A DNA stretch of 64,000 bases from Synoicihabitans lomoniglobus (GTDB lineage: Bacteria > Verrucomicrobiota > Verrucomicrobiia > Opitutales > Opitutaceae), in contig NZ_CP119075.1 in assembly GCF_029023725.1 (NCBI RefSeq), positions 5,823,501 to 5,887,500 on the forward strand. Direction: 5' to 3'. Every line of letters starts with the position of its first letter. Position 1 is the stretch's first letter. This document shows positions 35,916 to 44,898 of the stretch, piece by piece. Position numbers and translations under genes: made by a program. The notes below the pieces were generated by a model. That model worked only from the letters and a program-made list of their open reading frames with translations, was not told the DNA's origin and ran no database searches.

Positions 35916-36341
35916 CTAGTCGGGATCGTTTTCCCACAACCGCGGGGTGGCAAATTCCAGGCTGTTGCCCGCCGGATCGCGGAAGTAGACCGAGCGGGCA
36001 CCGTTGGGCCACGATTGTTCGTGCTCGATGGCCACGCCATGGGCGATGAGTCGATCGCGCCAGCCATCAAGGTCCTCGCGTTCGACCGCCCAGCAGACGT
36101 GTTCGACCCCGCGACTACCGTGACAAGGGATGCCGTCGGGGTCGCAGACCTCGGTCGCGTCGGGGTTGAAAATCAGCACCATGCCGGTGTCACAGTGGAG
36201 AAACACGTGCCGACCCTCGGCGCGTGAATGCAATTTCAGCTCCAGCACGCCCGTGTAGAAGTCATGGGCGGCATCCAAATCCTCGGCATAGAGGCAGGTT
36301 TCGAGCACACGGAGCGGAGAAGAATGCGGCATGGCATTCAC
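35916..36341 (-). CDS. VOC-superfamily (glyoxalase/bleomycin-resistance-like) protein
   Basis: A 141-residue cytoplasmic metalloenzyme-like protein with paired beta-alpha-beta-beta-beta modules. LETCLYAEDLDAAHDFYTGVLEL is the first module; the second has GVEHVCWAVEREDLDGWRDRL and ends YFRDPAGNSLEFA, the usual last metal-ligand strand with Glu. Possible metal ligands include the His in HVFLHC and HVCW and the terminal Glu. Substrate unknown. The start could be three codons downstream at MPHSSPLRV. Confidence 0.9.
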   Translation of the reverse strand: MNAMPHSSPLRVLETCLYAEDLDAAHDFYTGVLELKLHSRAEGRHVFLHCDTGMVLIFNPDATEVCDPDGIPCHGSRGVEHVCWAVEREDLDGWRDRLIAHGVAIEHEQSWPNGARSVYFRDPAGNSLEFATPRLWENDPD

Positions 36342-36433
36342 GCTGGCGTTCGCCCGCGCGCGTGCAAGCGTGCGAGGCCGGCTCGACTTGCTCGTCAGCC
36401 GCGTTCCTGCGGTGACGGGGGCGAATCAAAAGG

Positions 36434-36940
36434 TTACCGCATTTCTCCCGTCATGAGCGGGGTTTGCTTGATGTCGGAGGGCCAGTATTGGCCTCGCGGT
36501 TGGCTGACGACGAGGGATTCGCTGACCAAGACGCGTTGATCGCGCCCGTGACCGGCGGTCTCATCCCACACCGTGACTTTGAAATCCAGACCGACCTGCT
36601 GGCCGTCGATACGATAGGCATGCGATGCCTCGGCATCGATCGTCAGGGTGTGAACGGCTTGATGGTCGCTGCCGTCGAGGAAGATTTTCACGGTATGGCG
36701 ACCGGGCTCGAGCGGCACGGCAGGTGCGGCCGCCTGGCCCACACGCCGATCATCGACGGACTGCAATCGAATCGTGGTATTGAGGGCGGTGTCGAAAGCG
36801 GCTGGTCGCACGTGCAAACTCGCGGTGGATGACGTGAACGTCATCGAGTGGGTGGGGCTGGACGTGTAGGTGCCGCAACCGGTGCTAAGCCCCAAGGCGA
36901 CTACCGAAAAAGCGCTGAGAATAAGGCGATTGGTTTTCAT
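36434..36940 (-). CDS. Putative lipoprotein of unknown function
   Basis: A 168-residue exported protein with a lipobox: MKTNRLILSAFSVVALGLSTGC, Cys22 as lipidation site. The mature part includes VPLEPGRHTVKIFLDGSDHQ and LTIDAEASHAYRIDGQQ, which resemble PEGA-like or carboxypeptidase-regulatory-like surface segments. No enzyme motif was seen. It is preceded by the related-sized secreted gene at 36994 in the same direction. Confidence 0.78.
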   Translation of the reverse strand: MKTNRLILSAFSVVALGLSTGCGTYTSSPTHSMTFTSSTASLHVRPAAFDTALNTTIRLQSVDDRRVGQAAAPAVPLEPGRHTVKIFLDGSDHQAVHTLTIDAEASHAYRIDGQQVGLDFKVTVWDETAGHGRDQRVLVSESLVVSQPRGQYWPSDIKQTPLMTGEMR

Positions 36941-36993
36941 GGGATGCAGGGGGGCGGGCAGGTTTGGTGTTATTCGGTGGGACAGCGGGCCGT

Positions 36994-37569
36994 TTACCAG
37001 AAACTGCCCAACGTGCCGCCTTCGGTGGATTTCCCCGGCGCGGTCACACCGGGAAGTGATGAGCCCGCGTGGCTGCGGGCCAACGACCGGGACGGGGGCA
37101 CCTGATCAAAAACGTCGGCCACCAAGGTGCGCGCGGCGTCTGCGCCGGAATCGTTCCATACGAGGAACCGGTAGCGTTTCCCCTCGCGCAACACGTTCAA
37201 TCGGTAGTGACGTTCACCGTCCCCGGGAAGGGAAATAAGGGTGCTGGCGCGGTGGTGTTTGCGGCCCAGCGTAGCCATGAGGAGATGGTTGCCGCCGATC
37301 AGCGTGAAGGCCAAACCGGAGGCGGACGACCCGGGTTCCAGATTGGTGAACGCCACCGCTGTCGTTTGCAGACCGGATGCTGCGTGGTGACAGGCGACCA
37401 AGGCGATGTCGTCGGTCTGCAGCGGGAGGAAATCGGGCGAGGGCGAAGCTTTTTGGGCGGGCGCGGACTCAACCGGCATGGGCTGAGTGACTTCGAAAAT
37501 TTCGGTCTGGGCGCAGGTGACACCTGCCATGCCCAACAACGCGAGCGCGGTGGCGTGGGGTATTTTCAT
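36994..37569 (-). CDS. Small secreted protein of unknown function
   Basis: A 191-residue exported protein. The ATG at 37569 gives MKIPHATALALLGMAGVTCAQ; the frame extends 34 codons upstream but with no coding character. The mature part is beta-rich (LVACHHAASGLQTTAVAFTNLE, ERHYRLNVLREGKRYRFLVWND) with a disordered Ser/Gly C-terminus. No family was recognised. It lies 68 bases downstream of the HPr-like gene in the same direction. Confidence 0.7.
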   Translation of the reverse strand: MKIPHATALALLGMAGVTCAQTEIFEVTQPMPVESAPAQKASPSPDFLPLQTDDIALVACHHAASGLQTTAVAFTNLEPGSSASGLAFTLIGGNHLLMATLGRKHHRASTLISLPGDGERHYRLNVLREGKRYRFLVWNDSGADAARTLVADVFDQVPPSRSLARSHAGSSLPGVTAPGKSTEGGTLGSFW

Positions 37570-37637
37570 CGAGGTATACCCTGTGGGAAACGAACGCCGC
37601 GAAACTGTTCCGCCTCGGCGGCAGTTGCCCGGTCGGT

Positions 37638-37907
37638 TCAGGGCCGGGTGGAGGGATCCGACTCGAAGCACGCGGCCACCGCGTGCAGCGCCTCGCGCTC
37701 ATCTTCACCCTGGATTTCGATGCGAACCTCGGTGTTGAGCGTGGCGCAGAGCACCACGAGTCCGAGAATGCTGGTCGCCTCCGACATGCGGGAGCCGACC
37801 CGGACGTGAATGCTGGACCGGAAACGTTGGGCCGCCCGAACGATGGTGGCGGCGGGCAGGAGGTGCAGCCCCTGTGGCCACGGCACTCGAACAATTTTGG
37901 TTTTCAT
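37638..37907 (-). CDS. HPr-like phosphocarrier protein lacking Arg17
   Basis: An 89-residue cytoplasmic protein with the HPr fold. His15 (QGLHLLPAA) and Ser46 (SEATSILGL) fall at exactly the canonical positions for phosphorylation by EI and by HPr kinase. The usual Arg17, which stabilises phospho-His15, is Leu (GLHLLP rather than GLHARP). The helix AATIVRAAQRF and the segment EALHAVAACFES are typical. No EI, HPr kinase or PTS permease is in the window. It may be regulatory, acting through Ser46 more than in sugar phosphotransfer (inference). Confidence 0.85.
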   Translation of the reverse strand: MKTKIVRVPWPQGLHLLPAATIVRAAQRFRSSIHVRVGSRMSEATSILGLVVLCATLNTEVRIEIQGEDEREALHAVAACFESDPSTRP

Positions 37908-38118
37908 AATGCGTGAAGGTTCCCGCAGTCGGACCCGCCGCGAAAGTCGAGGTTCACCGCGCGCGCCAGAAAAACCGCCCCGCGACTGAGGTATTAGAAA
38001 ACGTATTCAATTTCTCGGCGATGGGCTGTCGCGTAACGAGGACGAAACCAGGTTCTGAGACCGCGCCCTTGTGATGGAGGCGGTGAATCCCGTGTCTCAA
38101 TTTCCAGACTTGCGCCCG

Positions 38119-38784
38119 CTAGGGTTTGCGCCTGAAGAGGCGTGGGTTCGATCGCACGAAGGCGACGATCCATTGCTCGAGAAACGAGTGGGAACCCCAG
38201 TTTTTGAGGTATCCGAATCCGAGGATCGAAATGACGGCGGCACCGATCGTATCGACGATCAGATCCCACATCGTGTCGGTCAAACCCGAGGGGTCACCGA
38301 ACATTTCCTTCTGCATGTCCAGGCCGAAAAACAGATCCATGCCATACTCGAAGATTTCCCAAACTGCTCCCATGCCGACCGCGAACATGAACGCAAACAA
38401 CGCGACGAATCCCGGCGTCATATGGACATCGATCTCTTCCTTCTCGTTGAGCACGTAGACGAGGAGAAAGCCGACGATCCCGAGCAGAAAACCCGAGGCG
38501 GTGTGCAGGGAAATATCCCACCACCAGAACCGCCCGTAGTAGCCGCGCACTTCTCCGAGAAAAAGAGAGGCAAATACGAAGACCGTGGCCATGCATTCGA
38601 ATTCCGGCGGGATGAACACCCGGAAACGTTTGCCAAGTAGCACCGGGAGGAAGGTGAGAAATATGATCGCGCACGTCGTGGCGAGCGTCAGCCACTGTCG
38701 TTCGTAGACGGCCAGCCCGGCGCCGATGACCAGCACGGTTTGCAGCGCGATCGTCAGCCGTTTGTGAATGGTTCGCTGAGGCAT
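38119..38784 (-). CDS. DUF2238-like (YjdF-type) membrane protein
   Basis: A 221-residue polytopic inner-membrane protein. The ATG at 38784 (MPQRTIHKRLTIALQTVLVIGAGLAVY) is chosen over a long upstream extension of low-complexity basic residues. About six spans are visible; the core GYYGRFWWWDISLHTASGFLLGIVGFLLVY matches the DUF2238 pattern, with further spans TPGFVALFAFMFAVGMGAVWEIFEYGMD. The conserved acidic residues in the core region suggest transport or a membrane enzyme, but no function is established. Confidence 0.85.
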   Translation of the reverse strand: MPQRTIHKRLTIALQTVLVIGAGLAVYERQWLTLATTCAIIFLTFLPVLLGKRFRVFIPPEFECMATVFVFASLFLGEVRGYYGRFWWWDISLHTASGFLLGIVGFLLVYVLNEKEEIDVHMTPGFVALFAFMFAVGMGAVWEIFEYGMDLFFGLDMQKEMFGDPSGLTDTMWDLIVDTIGAAVISILGFGYLKNWGSHSFLEQWIVAFVRSNPRLFRRKP

Positions 38785-39097
38785 CGTGGTGAGCACGCCG
38801 GATGCCGCCGCGGGACGCAACCGGAAGCGCCGCAAGTGACCATGGAAAAATGTTCCTGTTTCCCACCGGGCAGACCGTTGACGTGCCGGCTGAGACTCCG
38901 GGGCGGCGGGCGGAGAAATCGTCACGGCGGTCGGTCTCAATGGGCGGACTGTCTGAAAAGCCGCAGGGTTCTCGAGCGGGGGCAGTGATGGTTGTTTGGT
39001 CCTCCGACTTCGCCTGTGACGTTTGCTGCTCTTGGCCGAGGCCGTTTTTACCCAACCCCAGGAAGCCGCCGGCTTCCGCCAACCCCGAAATAACTCC
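38785..39097. other. Divergent intergenic region with a hairpin next to the PL11 start
   Basis: About 313 bases between the DUF2238 gene (minus) and the PL11 lyase (plus); both promoters should lie here. A 7-bp hairpin GGAAGCC-GCC-GGCTTCC (39061-39077) lies 21 bases before the lyase ATG and could affect translation. No TGCA-N6-TGCA motif was found. Confidence 0.45.
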
Positions 39098-42000
39098 ATG
39101 AAAACTCGAGTCATTGGGCTCGGTTCGATGCTGATCCTCAGCGCGGCACTAGTGCGCGCGGAAGAAGTCAGCCTCCTGCCCGAAGCCGTTTCCCGTATTT
39201 ACATCCAGGGCGTCGCGGGCGCCCCGTCCGTCAGCAATGCCACGCCCGAGGGCACTGAGATCTACACGCGATCGCTCGACAATGTCACCGGTGCCGCGGT
39301 GCGCGGTTACGTGCATTACCTGAAATTCGATCTTTCAGCGCTCGCCAATCCCAGCTTTCAGGCCGCGACCCTTACACTCAACCGCGTGGGCGGTGACGGT
39401 CTGTCCACTGGTCGCGTGGCGATCTACGGTCTGCTCGATCTACCGGGCAACACCGCGCAGGATTGGGACCCCGTCTCGTTTGTCTCCGGCGACGAAACCG
39501 ACTTCGCCATGTATTACGATGCCAGCGGCATCAGTGGGTCGGTCGCGATCAATCTCGCCAACGTGGTTGATTTCTCCGCCGACGAATCCATCAGCGGCAA
39601 TCGCGTCACACTCAACCCGGCGGCCCTTACTGCGTTCCTTCAGAATCGGGCGGACCAGGGAGGGAAAGCCACCCTGCTGTTGACCATGCCGGCGCAGGGC
39701 AACAACACCAACAAGTCTGTCAGCTACGCTTCCTTCACGCATGCCGACGCGAGCCTGCGGCCCACCCTGGAGTTGACCTACTTCGACGCGAGCCTGCCGT
39801 CGCCCCCGGACAATCTGCGCGCCGCCGACATCACGTTCTCAGCCGATCCGGTTTTGGAATTGGCGTGGGACGCCGTCCCCGATGCCTTGACTTACGGTCT
39901 CTACCGTCAGGCTCCCGGCGAGAGCGAGCTCACCCTTGTCGCCCAGCAACTCGGGACGGTCTTCGTCGATACGTCGGTCGCGTTGTTGGAAACGTATTAC
40001 TACGCGGTGGCCGTCACGACCGGCGCGGGCGAATCCATTCTGTCGCCGGAGATCGAGGTGACGATCGCCGATCCCGCCGCCCCTCGTCCCGCGCAACCGG
40101 TTGACTTGACCGTCGCCACAGCCGAGCCCGCCAGTATCCAACTGGCTTGGACGCCCTCCGCCGCCACGATTTTCTATCGGGTTTATCGGTCGACCGAGCC
40201 CGATCGCAACTTTGCGGAGATCGGGCAGGTCACCTCGCCCGGTTTCACCGACGCGGGGGACGTGGCCGGATATGCGACTTACTACTATTCCGTGATCGCC
40301 GTGGGCGCCGGTGGGCTCTCCGCGATCAGCGACCCGTTGGAGGTGGATCCCCGCTACGCAGATGGCGGCCATGCGCCGCGCCGCCCAAGTCGCGTCGCCG
40401 TGGCGATCCGCGATCCACATGCCGTTTCGTTGACCTGGGATGCCTCGGCCCGGGCCGAGGCCTATTACGTCTACCGGTCGACGCAGCGTGATGGGGATTT
40501 TCGCCGCGTGGCCGTGGTGACGGGCACCAACTGCAGGGATGACCGGGCGATCTTCCCCGAGCATGATTACTATTACCAAGTCACGGCGGTGGGTGCCCAC
40601 GGCATGTCCCGCGCCTCGCGGGCGGAAAAAGCCGAGGCGGTGGTCACGCTTCGTCGTGAAATGGAAGATCTCGATCGAGGACTGGTCGCCGTGGATACGC
40701 CACAAGGCGTATTCGTCAGCTGGCGCTGGCTCGGCACCGATGATCCCGACGTGCGGTTCAACCTCTTTCGCAACGGCCGCAAGCTCAACCATCGACCGCT
40801 TGATGGCGCGACCAACTTCCTCGATGCCGACGGCAACAGCAGCGACCGGTATCGGGTGCGCGCAGTGGGGCAAGGTCGTGACCGCGACCGGTCGAGGAAG
40901 CGTTCCCCTGGTCGATCCGAAAGCACCAGAGTGCTGGAGCAAAATTACCTGCCGATTCCCCTGCAAGTGCCGGCGGGCGGTGTGACCCCCTCCGGTGAGG
41001 CCTACACGTATGCGGCCAACGACGTCAGTGTGGCTGATCTCGACGGAGATACCGACTACGACTTCGTGGTCAAATGGGATCCGAGCAACTCCAAGGACAA
41101 TTCCCAAAGCGGCTACACCGGTCCGGTCTACCTCGATGCCTACACCATCGAGGGCGAACGCCTCTGGCGGATCGATCTCGGTCGCAACATTCGCGCCGGG
41201 GCCCACTACACCCAATTCATGGTCTATGATTTTGACGGTGATGGTCGGGCTGAACTGATCTGCAAGACCGCCGACGGCACGACCGATGCCGCCGGCACGG
41301 TGATTGGAGATGGAGCCGCTGACTGGCGTAACGATGCCGGTTACATCCTGGAGGGCCCTGAGTTTCTCACGGTCTTCGACGGACGCAGCGGCACGATCAT
41401 CGATACCGTGGATTATGTGGCCCCGCGTGGCGCCGTCACCGACTGGGGAGATTCCTACGGCAATCGCGTTGATCGGTTCCTCGCCGGGGTGGCTTACTTC
41501 GATGGCGAACGCCCGAGCTACTTCACCTGCCGCGGGCAATACCGCGGGCAAGGCGGCACCGACGGGCGCACCGTGATCGCGGCCTACGATCTCGTCGATG
41601 ACCAGCTGGTGGAGCGATGGGTGCTCGATTCCTGGGAAGACGGTCGGGAATGGGCCGGTCAAGGCCATCACAGTCTCGCCGTCGGCGACGCTGACGGTGA
41701 TGGCAAGGACGAGATCATGTATGGCGGCATGGTCGTCAACGACGACGGGAACGGGCTCTACAGCACCGAGCTCGGCACCGGCGATGCGCTGCACTTCGGT
41801 GATCTCGATCCCACCCGGCCGGGTCGGGAGCTGTTTGCCGCGAAGGAAGAGTCCGGCGGCGTTGAATACCGTGATGCCGCTTCCGGGGCTCAGCTCTGGT
41901 TCTGGGATAATGGTCGCGACACCGGTCGCGGTTTGTCCGCCGACATCAATCCGAACTACCCCGGCGAAGAGGTTTGGGGCGCCGCCAACGTCAACGTGTG

Positions 42001-42469
42001 GAGCGCCCAAGGCGACGTGATCGGGATCGATCGCCCTTCGATCAACTTTGCGACGTGGTGGGACGGTGATCTCCAGCGCGAACTCACCGACGGGATCAGC
42101 GTGCGCAAGTGGGACTACGTCAACGAGAACGAGGTCACGGTAATGTTGGCCGAAGGATGTGCCTCCAACAATGGCACCAAGGCCAACAGCTGTCTACAGG
42201 CCGATCTGCTCGGTGACTGGCGGGAGGAAGTCGTGTTCCGCACCGAGGACAGCTCGGAGCTCCGCATCTACACGACCACCGATCTGACGACGCATCGGAT
42301 TCCCACGCTGATGCACGATCCGATCTATCGCCTTAGTGTGGCGTGGCAGAATAATGGATACAACCAGCCTCCGCATCCGTCGTTCTTCATCGGTCACAAC
42401 ATGCCGACGCCTCCGCAACCGCGTATTACGGTCGATTGCGAGCGGCCTCGTCGTGGCCACCGTCACTGA
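39098..42469 (+). CDS. Rhamnogalacturonan lyase, polysaccharide lyase family 11, with DNRLRE and FN3 modules
   Basis: A 1123-residue exported enzyme that cleaves the rhamnogalacturonan I backbone of pectin by beta-elimination. Signal MKTRVIGLGSMLILSAALVRAEE. Residues about 25-230 form a DNRLRE-type surface domain (YLKFDLSALANPSFQAATL, VSYASFTHADASLRPTLEL). Three fibronectin-III domains follow (about 240-520; YRVYRSTEPDRNFAEIG, YYVYRSTQRDGDFRRV). The catalytic part (about 525-1120) is a PL11 eight-bladed propeller: MEDLDRGLVAV, DVSVADLDGDTDYDFVVKWDPSNSKDN, YDFDGDGRAELICKTADGT, VGDADGDGKDEIMYGG and FRTEDSSELRIYTTT. The Asp/Gly-rich loops bind calcium. An own terminator follows. Confidence 0.93.
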   Translation: MKTRVIGLGSMLILSAALVRAEEVSLLPEAVSRIYIQGVAGAPSVSNATPEGTEIYTRSLDNVTGAAVRGYVHYLKFDLSALANPSFQAATLTLNRVGGDGLSTGRVAIYGLLDLPGNTAQDWDPVSFVSGDETDFAMYYDASGISGSVAINLANVVDFSADESISGNRVTLNPAALTAFLQNRADQGGKATLLLTMPAQGNNTNKSVSYASFTHADASLRPTLELTYFDASLPSPPDNLRAADITFSADPVLELAWDAVPDALTYGLYRQAPGESELTLVAQQLGTVFVDTSVALLETYYYAVAVTTGAGESILSPEIEVTIADPAAPRPAQPVDLTVATAEPASIQLAWTPSAATIFYRVYRSTEPDRNFAEIGQVTSPGFTDAGDVAGYATYYYSVIAVGAGGLSAISDPLEVDPRYADGGHAPRRPSRVAVAIRDPHAVSLTWDASARAEAYYVYRSTQRDGDFRRVAVVTGTNCRDDRAIFPEHDYYYQVTAVGAHGMSRASRAEKAEAVVTLRREMEDLDRGLVAVDTPQGVFVSWRWLGTDDPDVRFNLFRNGRKLNHRPLDGATNFLDADGNSSDRYRVRAVGQGRDRDRSRKRSPGRSESTRVLEQNYLPIPLQVPAGGVTPSGEAYTYAANDVSVADLDGDTDYDFVVKWDPSNSKDNSQSGYTGPVYLDAYTIEGERLWRIDLGRNIRAGAHYTQFMVYDFDGDGRAELICKTADGTTDAAGTVIGDGAADWRNDAGYILEGPEFLTVFDGRSGTIIDTVDYVAPRGAVTDWGDSYGNRVDRFLAGVAYFDGERPSYFTCRGQYRGQGGTDGRTVIAAYDLVDDQLVERWVLDSWEDGREWAGQGHHSLAVGDADGDGKDEIMYGGMVVNDDGNGLYSTELGTGDALHFGDLDPTRPGRELFAAKEESGGVEYRDAASGAQLWFWDNGRDTGRGLSADINPNYPGEEVWGAANVNVWSAQGDVIGIDRPSINFATWWDGDLQRELTDGISVRKWDYVNENEVTVMLAEGCASNNGTKANSCLQADLLGDWREEVVFRTEDSSELRIYTTTDLTTHRIPTLMHDPIYRLSVAWQNNGYNQPPHPSFFIGHNMPTPPQPRITVDCERPRRGHRH

Positions 42470-42502
42470 GGTTCCTGGGGAAACTTAGTCGGTCTTGCGG
42501 AC

Positions 42503-42535
42503 CGGCCGTCGCTCCAAGCGGCGGCCGTTTTTTTT
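42503..42535 (+). terminator. Rho-independent terminator of the PL11 gene
   Basis: Stem CGGCCGTCGCT / AGCGGCGGCCG (one G-T pair) with a 3-base loop, followed by eight T. It lies 33 bases after the stop. Confidence 0.92.
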
Positions 42536-42538
42536 GCC

Positions 42539-42568
42539 GCCGTCTCGCGGTTATAGTCGCGAGACGGC
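42539..42568. repeat. Perfect 11-bp hairpin directly after the terminator
   Basis: GCCGTCTCGCG / CGCGAGACGGC with an 8-base loop. No T-run on either strand. It lies between the PL11 terminator and the stop of the opposite gene at 42618, and may act as a second barrier or part of the epimerase terminator. Confidence 0.6.
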
Positions 42569-42617
42569 GTGGTGAGGGCGCAGAATGCTTCCCGGGATGC
42601 CTAATCGAAAGGCTGGC

Positions 42618-43484
42618 CTAAAAAAAATGCTCCTGTTTCCAGCCCAGCAGATCTTTGGCGCGCTGGTTGGAGATGAGCGATTTGCGGCCGGAGAAGTCGG
42701 CGCGGAGGTCGGTCACGTTGGGCAGAAAGCGGGAGATCAGTTCCTGCGATGGCAGCGGTGAAGATGAATCGTCGGAAGCGATGATGATCGGCTCGCAACC
42801 GAGGTTGTCACCCTCGATACCGAGGCGGCAGGCGGAGGCGAGGTCGCGGGAGTCGATATACGACCAGAAGATGCGAAGCCGGTCCTCGGGGTGTTCGGCC
42901 GCGCGGGCTTTGATGCTCTCGTAGTCCTCGGGGCACACCACGTTGCCGATGCGATAGGAAAGGATCTGCGTGCCGTCGCGGCGGTGGAACATGGCGGCGG
43001 TCGCTTCGTTGACGACCTTGGTCAGACCATAGGTGTCGGCGGGAAGCTGGGGGTGCGCTTCATCGATCGGCAGGTAAACGGGATCGAACAACTCGTCGGC
43101 AAAGCAAAAACCGTAGGACGATTCGGAGGAGGCGATGACGGCTTTTTTGATGCCAAGCAGGCCACACGCTTCGAGCACGTTGTAGGTCGTGTTGGTATTG
43201 ATGCGCCACACTTCCTGGTTGGCGTGCATCTGGGGACGCGGGATGGCCGCCATGTGAACGATGCCGTCGTAGGGGGCGCGGTTGCCGGTGGCGTGCGGGC
43301 CGAGGGCGTCGATGGTCTGGCCCAAATCGGTAAGATCGGCGGTGAGGTGGTGGCACGCGAGTTCCGCGGCGGGGGAGCGGGTGTCGACACTGGTGACATC
43401 GTAGCCCTGTTCGATGAAGTGCTTCAGGATCCAGTGACCGGCTTTGCCGGCGCCGCCGGTGATGAGAACGCGTTTTTTAGACAT
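42618..43484 (-). CDS. NAD-dependent epimerase/dehydratase family protein
   Basis: A 288-residue cytoplasmic extended short-chain dehydrogenase. The N-terminal Rossmann motif is LITGGAGKAGHWI (GGxGxxG), followed by SVDTRSPAAE and HMAAIPRP. The catalytic triad is visible as SSESSYG with the YGLTK motif (Tyr and Lys, in DTYGLTKVV). Proteins of this type act on nucleotide sugars or on sugar acids such as uronates (uronate dehydrogenase-like). Its neighbour, the pectin lyase, and the aldo/keto reductase downstream support a role in sugar-acid metabolism (inference). Confidence 0.88.
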   Translation of the reverse strand: MSKKRVLITGGAGKAGHWILKHFIEQGYDVTSVDTRSPAAELACHHLTADLTDLGQTIDALGPHATGNRAPYDGIVHMAAIPRPQMHANQEVWRINTNTTYNVLEACGLLGIKKAVIASSESSYGFCFADELFDPVYLPIDEAHPQLPADTYGLTKVVNEATAAMFHRRDGTQILSYRIGNVVCPEDYESIKARAAEHPEDRLRIFWSYIDSRDLASACRLGIEGDNLGCEPIIIASDDSSSPLPSQELISRFLPNVTDLRADFSGRKSLISNQRAKDLLGWKQEHFF

Positions 43485-43503
43485 AAGAATTAGGGAGTAG
43501 AGT

Positions 43504-43653
43504 AACCACGAAACACACTAAATACACGAAAGGAGTTGGTGGATTCGAGAGAGCCGTAAAAGGGACGAAGCTTTTCGGGGGGGCAGCGAGGCATTTCGCC
43601 AGAATTTCCCCGGGCCAAGGGGCCCTTTCGTGTGATTCGTGTATTTCGTGGTT
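43504..43653. mobile_element. 150-bp imperfect inverted-repeat element
   Basis: Two 29-base arms (43504-43532 and 43625-43653) are near-perfect inverted copies: the left arm begins AACCACGAAACACACTAAAT and the right arm ends GTGTATTTCGTGGTT. The right arm abuts the stop codon of the aldo/keto reductase. Sequences with cacgaaa/ttcgtg arms are common in Verrucomicrobia and environmental genomes, which suggests a dispersed non-coding element (from memory). Frames inside it are artefacts. Confidence 0.65.
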
Positions 43654-44606
43654 CAGTCCTGGCGGCCGGATTCGATGTAGGTGATATCGGCGGGAGTGAG
43701 GGTGTAGTCCATGGCGCCGATGAAGCCATCCACTTGCTCCGCCGCACGGGCACCGACGATACAGGCCGTGATCGCATTTTGGCGGCGACACCAGGCGATG
43801 GCGGTGGCGCCGGCGGATTGGCCGTGACGCGCGCCGACTTCCCGGAGCCGGTCGGCAATGGCGAGGTGCGTGGTGAGCTTGGGCTCTTGGAAGTTGGGGT
43901 TGTTTTTGCGCCAATCGTCGGCGGCCAGTCCGGCGAGGCGCTCGCGCGTCATCGCTCCGGTGAAGAGACCGGAGCCCATGGGCGAGTAGTTGATCACGCC
44001 GATCTGGTTGGCCTCGCAGTAGGGCAACGCGTCGGCCTCGACGTCGCGGGCGAGCAGAGAGTAGGGCGGCTGGAGGGAGGTGAGTTCGGCGATCTCGCCG
44101 GCCTCGGTCATTTCCTCGACGTTGAAATTGGAGGCGCCGATGTAGCGGACTTTGCCCTCGTCCTTGAGCTTGGCCATGGCGGCCCAACCTTCGAGGGTGC
44201 CGGCCATGTCATCGTCGGGCCAGTGCATCTGGTAGAGGTCGATGACATCCGTTTTAAGACGCCGCAGGCTGGCCTCGACCTCGGCGCGAATGGATTTCTC
44301 GGTGTAGGCGTAGTCGACGTTGCCGGTGGCGTCCCAGACCATGGAACACTTGGTGAAGACGTAGGGGCGGTCTCCTTTCCATTCCGCGAGAGCGCGGGCG
44401 ACGACTTCCTCGGAATGGCCGAGACCGTAAATGGCCGCCGTATCGATCCAGTTGATACCGAGTTCAAGGGCGCGGTGGATGGCGGCCACCGAGGCGTCGT
44501 CGTCCTGGGCGCCCCAGCCGAATTTCCACGGTCCGCCGGCGGCCCAGGCACCGAAGCCGAGGGGAGTGAGATGCAAGTCAGACGAGCCGAGGGTTCGAAG
44601 TTTCAT
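43653..44606 (-). CDS. Aldo/keto reductase
   Basis: A 317-residue cytoplasmic NADPH-dependent oxidoreductase with a TIM barrel. The ATG at 44606 (MKLRTLGSSDLHLTPLGFGAW) is the usual family start; the upstream extension is non-coding in character. Active-site residues are in INWIDTAAIYGLGHSEEVVA (Asp and Tyr), FTKCSM (Lys), and IDLYQMHWPD (His). NADPH-binding patterns are NQIGVINYSPMGSG and VGARAAEQVD. It would reduce an aldehyde or ketose. It is transcribed toward the epimerase gene across the inverted-repeat element. Confidence 0.93.
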   Translation of the reverse strand: MKLRTLGSSDLHLTPLGFGAWAAGGPWKFGWGAQDDDASVAAIHRALELGINWIDTAAIYGLGHSEEVVARALAEWKGDRPYVFTKCSMVWDATGNVDYAYTEKSIRAEVEASLRRLKTDVIDLYQMHWPDDDMAGTLEGWAAMAKLKDEGKVRYIGASNFNVEEMTEAGEIAELTSLQPPYSLLARDVEADALPYCEANQIGVINYSPMGSGLFTGAMTRERLAGLAADDWRKNNPNFQEPKLTTHLAIADRLREVGARHGQSAGATAIAWCRRQNAITACIVGARAAEQVDGFIGAMDYTLTPADITYIESGRQD

Positions 44607-44898
44607 GATGACGACAGTCAACCCAGTCTCGGACCCGGAGCAAAGAATGGCGGCGGTTTGACGGGCTGACCGTTGAGCGAGGTCGGGGCGCGATGGTGTC
44701 CGGTGTTGGTGGTGGAATGGCGGCGCGAGGTAAGGCCGACCGGCGAATTTACATATTTTTTTATGTCCGGTGGCCCTTTGGGAGACGACACTTCGCATCT
44801 GAGGTTAACTGCGGTTGGCTGTTTCCGATCACATCGGCGCGTTCCGATGGGTGAGGCGGGGGCAACCGTCGGTCCTAATATCTATCACTCGACATCCC

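Noticed and set aside
39839-42010. 723-codon minus-strand open frame
   Set aside because: Shadow of the PL11 gene; His/Val/Gly-rich antisense composition.
43477-44187. 236-codon minus-strand frame crossing the inverted-repeat element
   Set aside because: Its end is the typical spurious peptide of cacgaaa-type repeats, and the real coding frame here is the aldo/keto reductase.
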